Source: Paramuribaculum sp. (GTDB taxonomy: Bacteria > Bacteroidota > Bacteroidia > Bacteroidales > Muribaculaceae). Taken from it: a stretch of DNA of 10,533 bases. Positions 6,141-10,533 of the stretch are shown here, piece after piece. The position numbers were made by a program, and so were the translations under genes. Position 1 is the first letter of the stretch; each line of letters opens with the position of its first letter. A model generated the notes under the pieces. It was given only the letters and a program-made list of their open reading frames with translations. It was not told where the DNA came from and searched no databases. Where the stretch lies: positions 1 to 10,533 of the forward strand of contig VSPV01000086.1 in assembly GCA_009775605.1 (NCBI GenBank). Reading direction: 5' to 3'.

Positions 6141-8225
6141 ATGCCCATGCAAGTCAAGGTATCACGCCAAATCCTGAGCCTGGCGGCCCTGTTTATAGCC
6201 GCTGTGGCTGTCATATATTATTTCCTGCCGCAGAACGACAGCGACTCCTATAATTATGAAGTGAACCATCCCTGGAGCTACGCCCTCCTGACGGCCCCCT
6301 TCGACATTCCCATACATCTCGACTCCGTTAGCGCCGCCTCGATAAAAGACAGCATCGACCGCAACTTCGAGCCCATCTTTTACCGCGACATAGCTTCCGA
6401 AAACGCCGTGATAGAGCAATACGACAAACGCCTCGCCATCATAACCGTCGAAGGCCGCCACGTATCCACCGGCCAGCGCAACTATCTCGTCACCCAGCTG
6501 CGCAAGCTCTACAACCAGGGAATCGCAGGCTCCGACGTGCTGGCGGAAACCAAAACCGACAACGTGCGCATGCTCACATCGGGCAACAGCGCAGTGAGCG
6601 TCGCCACGGCCTCCTTCCTCACCCCGCGCGACGCCTACGTGAAACTCGACTCCACAATAGCCGGAGCCGGACGCGAGCTCCACGAAATCATCACCAAGGC
6701 GCGCCTCTCGGAAATCATGGTGCCCAACATAATACCCGACACAGTCCAGACCGACCGTTTCCGCAACGAGGCCTATCAGGTGGCCCTCGCGCCGATAGGC
6801 GTAGTGCAGCAGGGCGAGCGCATAATAGACCGCGGCGACATCGTCACCCCCCAGCTCTATACAATCCTATCAACCTACGAACAGCTGTCGGCCGACCGCG
6901 GCGCCTCCGTGATTTCCGACCGTTTCTATCCCGTGGCCGGACACATACTCTATATAGTGATAATTCTGGGCACGCTCTACAGCTATCTCTACTTCTTCAG
7001 GCGCGACTACCTCGAATCGATGCGCAGCATGTTGCTGATCATGCTCCTTGTGTGCGCGGTGCCGGCATTCACATTCGTGCTTTCCAGCCACTTCATCTCG
7101 GCACTCTACCTCATACCGTTCACAATCGTGCCGATACTCCTGCTGGTGTTTCTCGACTCCCGCACCGCCTTCTTCACATATCTCGTCACCTTATTGCTGA
7201 CGGTGCTCTGCGCGCGGTTCCTGCTTGAGTTCATGGCGCTCGAGTTCGTGGCCGGCATAGCCGCTCTGGCATCCATACGCGAGCTTTCAAAACGCTCCCA
7301 GCTGCTGCGCACGGCTCTGGTGGTATTCCTGGCCTACTCGGTGACCTACGTGGCCGTAGACCTCCTGCAGACCGGAAGCATCAAGACCCTCATGCCACGC
7401 ACATTCGGCTTCTTCGCAATCAACGCCGTATGCGTTTCGTTCGCCTACATCATGGTGTTCGTGCTCGAAAAAATATTCGGATTCACATCAAAAGTAACAC
7501 TCGTGGAGCTCTCCGACATAAACAATCCCGTGCTCCGCGAGCTCTCCGAAGAGTGCCCCGGCACCTTCCAGCACTCGATGGCCGTGAGCAACCTCGCTTC
7601 GGCCGCCGCCAACCGCATCCGCGCCAATGTGCAGCTGGTGAGAGCCGGCGCCCTCTACCACGACATAGGCAAGATTTCAAATCCGGCGTTCTTCACCGAG
7701 AACCAGCACGGTGTCAATCCCCACGACGTCCTCGACCCCAAACAGAGCGCCCGCATAGTCATAGGCCACGTATCCGAAGGGCAGAAACGCGCCGTGAAAG
7801 CCAAGCTTCCCAAAGCCATAACCGACTTCATCTCGCAGCATCACGGCAAGGGAACCGCACGCTATTTCTATACCTCATACTGCAACGCCCATCCCAACGA
7901 GACTCCCGACCCGGCCCCCTTCATGTATCCGGGTCCCAATCCGCAGTCGCGCGAGGCCTCGATTCTGATGATGGCCGATGCCGTGGAAGCCGCCTCACGC
8001 TCCCTCTCCGACCATTCACCTGAAGCCATTTCAGCCCTGGTCAACAAGATAATCGACTCGCAGATAGCCGAAGGCCTGCACAACGAATCGCCCATATCGT
8101 TCCGCGATGTCACCGACATAAAGGACACCTTCATCTCCCATCTGCGCACAATGTACCACTCCCGCATCTCCTATCCCGAATCAATCAGGCCCGCAGCCCC
8201 CAAGTCGGAAGGACCCGCGTCATAA
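6141..8225 (+). CDS. pgpH: 7TM-HD phosphodiesterase, PgpH type (c-di-AMP)
   Basis: This 694-residue inner-membrane protein has the complete PgpH order. TM1 is at residues 9-29, followed by an extracytoplasmic 7TMR-HDED domain (about 35-260), a block of membrane helices (about 265-445) and a cytosolic HD domain (about 455-680). Metal and substrate residues are present: His478 in PGTFQHS, His507-Asp508 in YHDIGK, His543 in GHVSEG, His567-His568 in QHHGKG and Asp613 in MADAVEAASR, with ENQHGVNPHD and YPGPNPQSREA typical of the family. In Listeria, PgpH hydrolyses c-di-AMP to pApA and is inhibited by (p)ppGpp. It starts 17 nt after the Rel stop, so co-expression is likely, and ppGpp made by Rel could directly inhibit it; that link is inference. 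The ATG at 6147 is an alternative start. c-di-AMP specificity comes from the family and was not shown here. Confidence 0.92.
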   Translation: MPMQVKVSRQILSLAALFIAAVAVIYYFLPQNDSDSYNYEVNHPWSYALLTAPFDIPIHLDSVSAASIKDSIDRNFEPIFYRDIASENAVIEQYDKRLAIITVEGRHVSTGQRNYLVTQLRKLYNQGIAGSDVLAETKTDNVRMLTSGNSAVSVATASFLTPRDAYVKLDSTIAGAGRELHEIITKARLSEIMVPNIIPDTVQTDRFRNEAYQVALAPIGVVQQGERIIDRGDIVTPQLYTILSTYEQLSADRGASVISDRFYPVAGHILYIVIILGTLYSYLYFFRRDYLESMRSMLLIMLLVCAVPAFTFVLSSHFISALYLIPFTIVPILLLVFLDSRTAFFTYLVTLLLTVLCARFLLEFMALEFVAGIAALASIRELSKRSQLLRTALVVFLAYSVTYVAVDLLQTGSIKTLMPRTFGFFAINAVCVSFAYIMVFVLEKIFGFTSKVTLVELSDINNPVLRELSEECPGTFQHSMAVSNLASAAANRIRANVQLVRAGALYHDIGKISNPAFFTENQHGVNPHDVLDPKQSARIVIGHVSEGQKRAVKAKLPKAITDFISQHHGKGTARYFYTSYCNAHPNETPDPAPFMYPGPNPQSREASILMMADAVEAASRSLSDHSPEAISALVNKIIDSQIAEGLHNESPISFRDVTDIKDTFISHLRTMYHSRISYPESIRPAAPKSEGPAS

Positions 8226-8236
8226 ACCCCACGCCT

Positions 8237-8959
8237 ATGCTACGAAACATAATATCATTTCTTCTGCTTTCCCTGCTGGCACCCCTCATGTGCCACGCCA
8301 TGATACCGCTCGACAAGATACCGCGCGAGCGCCCCGACCTCGACCTGATCAGAAAGGAAGTCTATAACCGCAACTCACCTTATTATTATCCCTCTCTCAT
8401 GGCGGAATTCGAGCGCAACGACACCACAATGAGCCTCGACAAATACCGCCGCCTCTATCTGGGATACATGTTTCAGGAAGACTACAACCCCTATCGCGCT
8501 CCGGCTTACTCGGGCCGCATGCTCACCAACTACGCCAAGTCCGATCTTACGGTGCAGGAATGCGACTCGGTGATAAAATACTCCGACCTCTCGCTACAGG
8601 ACAATCCTTTTGACCTCAACCAGATGAGTGCCCTCATAGCCGCACTGCGCAAAAAAGGGCAGACCAATCTCGCCGATATATGGCAGTACAAATTCGACCA
8701 TATTCTTATGGCGATTGTGTCCACCGGAACCGGCGCCGACGAAGAAAACGCATGGTACGTGATTGAGCCCCAGCACGAATACGTGCTGCTCAACACCATA
8801 GGTTACACCGTAACAAACCATCTTTTCTACGAGCCCTACTACGAGTATTTGACCGTTAAGGACCCTGCCGAGAAAGACGCCGGCGGCTTCTACTTCAATA
8901 TCCTCAGAATCCTCAAGGAATACTACCGCAAGTTCCCCGACGAAATCGAACCCGACTGA
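8237..8959 (+). CDS. Secreted DUF4919 protein of unknown function
   Basis: The 240-residue protein has a signal peptide: basic MLRN, a hydrophobic core at residues 5-18 and a likely signal peptidase I site after CHA (residue 21). The preceding residues do not make a lipobox. The mature part resembles the DUF4919 family of Bacteroidales exported proteins: an N-terminal PDLDLIRKEV, SPYYYPSLMAEFERND, LGYMFQEDYNPY near residues 74-85, an alpha-helical middle suggestive of TPR-like packing, and a C-terminal segment ending FYFNILRILKEYYRKFPDE. No catalytic motif is visible. It starts 11 nt after the PgpH stop, so it is the third gene of the rel operon. That suggests an envelope role linked to stress or osmotic control, but this is only context. 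Its end is 12 bp from the end of the convergent ispF. Family naming was by eye. Confidence 0.8.
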   Translation: MLRNIISFLLLSLLAPLMCHAMIPLDKIPRERPDLDLIRKEVYNRNSPYYYPSLMAEFERNDTTMSLDKYRRLYLGYMFQEDYNPYRAPAYSGRMLTNYAKSDLTVQECDSVIKYSDLSLQDNPFDLNQMSALIAALRKKGQTNLADIWQYKFDHILMAIVSTGTGADEENAWYVIEPQHEYVLLNTIGYTVTNHLFYEPYYEYLTVKDPAEKDAGGFYFNILRILKEYYRKFPDEIEPD

Positions 8960-8971
8960 TTCCCCCGAAGG

Positions 8972-9457
8972 TTACCGCAAGATGAGCGCGGTGGCCATGG
9001 CGGCTATGCCTTCCTTGCGGCCGGTGTAGCCGAGATGTTCGGTGGTGGTGGCTTTCACGGCCACGCGGTCGGGGTCAAGGCCCAGACAACCCGCTACGCG
9101 GCTCTGCATCTCGGGAATATAGCCGAGGAGTTTCGGCGCCTGTGCTATTATTGTGATGTCGACATTGCCAATCCTGTAACCTTTTTCAGCAACAAGCTCA
9201 GCCACCTTCCGCAGGAGCACCATCGAGTCGGCTCCCTTCCATTTGTCGTCTGTCGGAGGAAAGTGATAGCCGATATCGCGCAGGGAAGCGGCCCCGAGAA
9301 GGGCGTCGCTCAGGGCATGAAGGGCCACGTCGGCATCGCTGTGACCAAGAAGTCCGTGGGTGTGCGGCACCTTGACGCCGCAAAGCATCAGGTCGCGCCC
9401 CTCCACCAGCCGGTGAACGTCGAAGCCCAGACCCGTTCTTATATCATTTATTTCCAT
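8972..9457 (-). CDS. ispF: 2-C-methyl-D-erythritol 2,4-cyclodiphosphate synthase
   Basis: IspF converts CDP-methylerythritol 2-phosphate to methylerythritol cyclodiphosphate with release of CMP, in the MEP route to isoprenoids. The 161 residues are the normal length. GFDVH (11-15) and GHSDADVALHA (38-48) provide the zinc ligands Asp13, His15 and His47. DIGYHFPPTD (61-70) is the substrate-binding loop, and the C-terminal KATTTEHLGYTGRKEGIAAMA carries the CMP-binding Thr and the Glu of the active site shared between subunits of the trimer. No key residue is missing. It lies downstream of porV, as I recall it does in Porphyromonas gingivalis, but here a terminator and separate promoters lie between them. 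It converges on the DUF4919 gene with only 12 bp between stops and no room for a terminator. Confidence 0.97.
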   Translation of the reverse strand: MEINDIRTGLGFDVHRLVEGRDLMLCGVKVPHTHGLLGHSDADVALHALSDALLGAASLRDIGYHFPPTDDKWKGADSMVLLRKVAELVAEKGYRIGNVDITIIAQAPKLLGYIPEMQSRVAGCLGLDPDRVAVKATTTEHLGYTGRKEGIAAMATALILR

Positions 9458-9498
9458 ACAGATTCGTTTTTTTACAGAATATACGAAGAATACCTGAC

Positions 9499-9529
9499 CA
9501 AAAATATATAAAAGGTCGGTAATAAAAAA
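9499..9529 (-). promoter_or_regulatory. Probable ispF promoter overlapping a terminator T-tract
   Basis: On the minus strand TATTTTTG (9506-9499) matches TAnnTTTG fully. With a 19-bp spacer the -33 position is TTTT (9529-9526), three of four bases of TTTG and part of the T-run of the terminator at 9524-9559. The predicted start near 9494 gives a leader of about 37 nt before the ispF ATG. Confidence 0.45.
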
Positions 9530-9559
9530 GTGCCGGGGAGCTTTTCAGCAACCCGGCAC
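9524..9559 (-). terminator. Intrinsic terminator, minus strand
   Basis: On the minus strand GTGCCGGG (9559-9552) pairs perfectly with CCCGGCAC (9537-9530). Inside, GCT-GAAA-AGC forms a 3-bp cap with a GAAA tetraloop across a 2x2 internal loop. Six Ts follow directly (9529-9524). Read on the plus strand the hairpin is followed by non-T sequence, so it acts leftward, ending the small RNA transcript starting near 9702 and any read-through from porV. Confidence 0.85.
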
Positions 9560-9588
9560 CTGCGGCAGGAGGCTCTTTTATCGCCTCG

Positions 9589-9604
9589 GATTAATCAATT
9601 AATC
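9589..9604. repeat. AT-rich inverted repeat GATTAAT-CA-ATTAATC
   Basis: A perfect 7+7 inverted repeat with a 2-base centre lies inside the candidate small RNA. In RNA it could form only a short 5-bp stem with a 6-nt loop; in DNA it is a good dyad for a dimeric protein. Being AT-rich, it may also be chance. Confidence 0.35.
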
Positions 9605-9706
9605 ACTTATCTCTATATACCCGGGATGCGGTTTCTGGCGCATCCCAAAATTTTTTGGATTTCGGGTTTCAGAGTTATTTGCGAATAATATCCTGCGGCA
9701 TTTCCA

Positions 9707-9737
9707 CAAAAATATCGCAAAAAACATGAAAAACAAA
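9707..9737 (-). promoter_or_regulatory. Full-consensus promoter of the candidate small RNA
   Basis: On the minus strand TTTG (9737-9734), exactly 19 bp, then TATTTTTG (9714-9707) match the Bacteroidota -33/-7 consensus at every defined position. With the one at 1279-1309 it is the best promoter in the window. It lies about 110 bp downstream of the porV stop and faces ispF. The predicted start is about 9701-9703. Confidence 0.7.
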
Positions 9738-9790
9738 TTTTTTCGCCCGTAAAAATCGCTATTATTCCATAATTTTTTAAAATCCTACCT

Positions 9791-9808
9791 TCCTATTCCT
9801 CAATAGGA
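9791..9808 (-). terminator. Stem-loop downstream of porV
   Basis: TCCTATT and AATAGGA form a perfect 7-bp stem with a 4-base loop, beginning 40 bp after the porV stop. On the minus strand the first T-run comes only after eight other bases, and the stem is AT-rich, so it may be a weak terminator or an RNA-processing or stability element. Confidence 0.35.
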
Positions 9809-9847
9809 TACACAACTGTCCCCTGATGTTATACACTTTCTCTCCAC

Positions 9848-10533
9848 TCAGTCGCGGCCGAGCAGTTGTCTGATGCCGTCGAAGTCAAAAGTAAGGGTAA
9901 GGCGCAGCGTCTGGTCCAGGGGCGATGTCTGGGCGGTGGCAATCATGTAGGAGGCATCCAGTCCTATGCCCCGTGTGTGGAATCCCGCACCCATCGAAAA
10001 ATACTTTCGGTTGCCTTTCGAAGCGTTCTCGTAGAAATAACCGGTGCGCAGAAAGAACTGGCGGTTGTAGGAGTATTCGGCGCCGAGCGACACCATTATC
10101 TCTTTCAGCTCTTCCTTGAATCCGCCGGGAGCGTCGCTGAACGACTTGAATATACCTGCTATCGGCGATCGGTCCTCCCACTCGGTGAGCGCGGCCTCAT
10201 ATTCGCGTTCCACTTCGAGCTCGTCCTTTCCTTCCCCCTCGAAGTCGCTCATGCGGGGCTTGGTGGGGACAAGAAGCTTGTTGAGGTCGAGACCTATTGA
10301 CAGATTGTGGTAATCGGCCAGCGGGAATGTGAAGTTGGCGCCCAGACGCAGATTGGTGGGAAGGAAAGCAGTCTGGTCGGCGTAGTTGAGCTTTGAGCCG
10401 ATGTTGGAGATGTTCCATCCCCACGACAGCTGACATTCACTGCGGCCAATCACGGGATAAGTGGTGTAATAGCCCGAGATGTCGGCCGAGAATGCCGATG
10501 CGCCAGAGTTGCCGCCGTCGCTCTGCGAGGGGT
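9848..10533 (-). CDS. porV: Type IX secretion outer-membrane protein PorV (partial)
   Basis: This is the C-terminal 227 or so residues of a PorV (LptO/PG27-like) beta-barrel, open through the right edge of the window, so the N-terminus is missing. PorV is an outer-membrane component of the type IX secretion system; it binds cargo conserved C-terminal domains and works with the PorU sortase in attaching cargo to the surface. Recognisable family segments are SAFSADISGYY at the edge, WGWNISNIGSKLNY, FLPTNLRLGANFTFP, LNKLLVPTKPR, the hallmark IFKSFSDAPGGFKEELKE, FFLRTGYFYENASKGNRKYF and the closing strand TLRLTLTFDFDGIRQLL. An acidic loop (EGEGKDELEVEREYE) sits before IFKSFSDAPGG. A GTG at 10453 is an internal Val codon, not the start. 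In related genomes porU usually precedes porV, so porU is expected just beyond the edge. Confidence 0.9.
   Translation of the reverse strand, partial: PSQSDGGNSGASAFSADISGYYTTYPVIGRSECQLSWGWNISNIGSKLNYADQTAFLPTNLRLGANFTFPLADYHNLSIGLDLNKLLVPTKPRMSDFEGEGKDELEVEREYEAALTEWEDRSPIAGIFKSFSDAPGGFKEELKEIMVSLGAEYSYNRQFFLRTGYFYENASKGNRKYFSMGAGFHTRGIGLDASYMIATAQTSPLDQTLRLTLTFDFDGIRQLLGRD

Larger units (their letters stand above)
9524..9703 (-). ncRNA. Candidate structured small RNA of about 180 nt
   Basis: The interval runs from a predicted start just after a consensus promoter (9707-9737) to an intrinsic terminator, with no protein-coding content beyond an 8-codon frame near the 5' end. Several inverted repeats can fold. 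A closing stem forms between 9691-9700 and 9561-9570 (9 of 10 pairs). An apical hairpin has GGGATGCG at 9623-9630 against CGCATCCC at 9639-9646, lengthened by ACCC (9619-9622) with GGGT (9664-9667) and CTCT (9611-9614) with AGAG (9671-9674). A small hairpin GAGGC/GCCTC lies on the 3' side near 9570-9589. The terminator hairpin comes last. Closing stem, large bubble with a side hairpin, long apical arm and length recall 6S RNA, but I cannot confirm a family. The other possibility is a long attenuated leader of ispF. Confidence 0.55.

Noticed and set aside
7430..8023. Plus-strand 197-codon frame inside pgpH
   Set aside because: Arg/His/Pro-rich out-of-frame reading of the HD domain, a typical GC-rich artefact.
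9623..9656. Plus-strand terminator (GGGATGCG hairpin, then AAAATTTTTT)
   Set aside because: The T-run is separated from the stem by four As and no plus-strand gene leads into it; the hairpin fits better as part of the minus-strand RNA.
9626..9688. 20-codon plus-strand frame opposite the candidate small RNA
   Set aside because: No promoter facing that way and its start lies in the apical hairpin arm; probably chance.
1..10533. Mobile elements, CRISPR arrays, tRNA or rRNA genes
   Set aside because: No transposase or integrase frames, no regularly spaced repeats beyond the short set at 506-586, and no tRNA- or rRNA-like sequence were seen.

Overview
The window looks like a chromosomal segment from a GC-rich member of the Bacteroidales, most likely Muribaculaceae (S24-7) or a close relative; the family is inferred. 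Three things support this. Promoters have the Bacteroidota form, TTTG and TAnnTTTG about 19-20 bp apart, and genes lack Shine-Dalgarno sequences. The window encodes PorV of the type IX secretion system next to ispF. It also carries a DUF4919 protein, a PatB/MalY-type C-S lyase and a Bacteroidales-type acyl-ACP thioesterase. I see no phage, plasmid, insertion sequence, CRISPR array, tRNA or rRNA.

Layout, left to right. Positions 1-272 hold nothing I recognise. A 70-residue helix-turn-helix protein (273-485) is followed by a repeat-bearing gap and a PduO-type cobalamin adenosyltransferase (667-1230) with a good promoter. A second good promoter (1279-1309), with a palindrome in its spacer, drives a two-gene unit: a small lipoprotein resembling a subtilisin propeptide without its protease (1375-1827), then an acyl-ACP thioesterase (1839-2603). 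The thioesterase runs tail-to-tail into a minus-strand PatB-type aminotransferase (2563-3741), overlapping it by 41 bp.

The aminotransferase is divergent from a tight three-gene operon: bifunctional (p)ppGpp synthetase/hydrolase Rel (3880-6123), a 7TM-HD c-di-AMP phosphodiesterase of the PgpH type (6141-8225) and a secreted DUF4919 protein (8237-8959). Two nucleotide second-messenger enzymes are therefore probably made from one transcript. On the minus strand, ispF (8972-9457) converges on this operon, and porV (9848 to the window end, incomplete) lies upstream of ispF.

The most interesting part is the 390-bp gap between ispF and porV. On the minus strand it has a full-consensus promoter (9707-9737), about 180 nt with strong inverted repeats, and a textbook intrinsic terminator (9524-9559). 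This looks like an independent structured small RNA gene whose outline recalls 6S RNA, or less likely a long regulatory leader for ispF. It has not been matched to any RNA family here.
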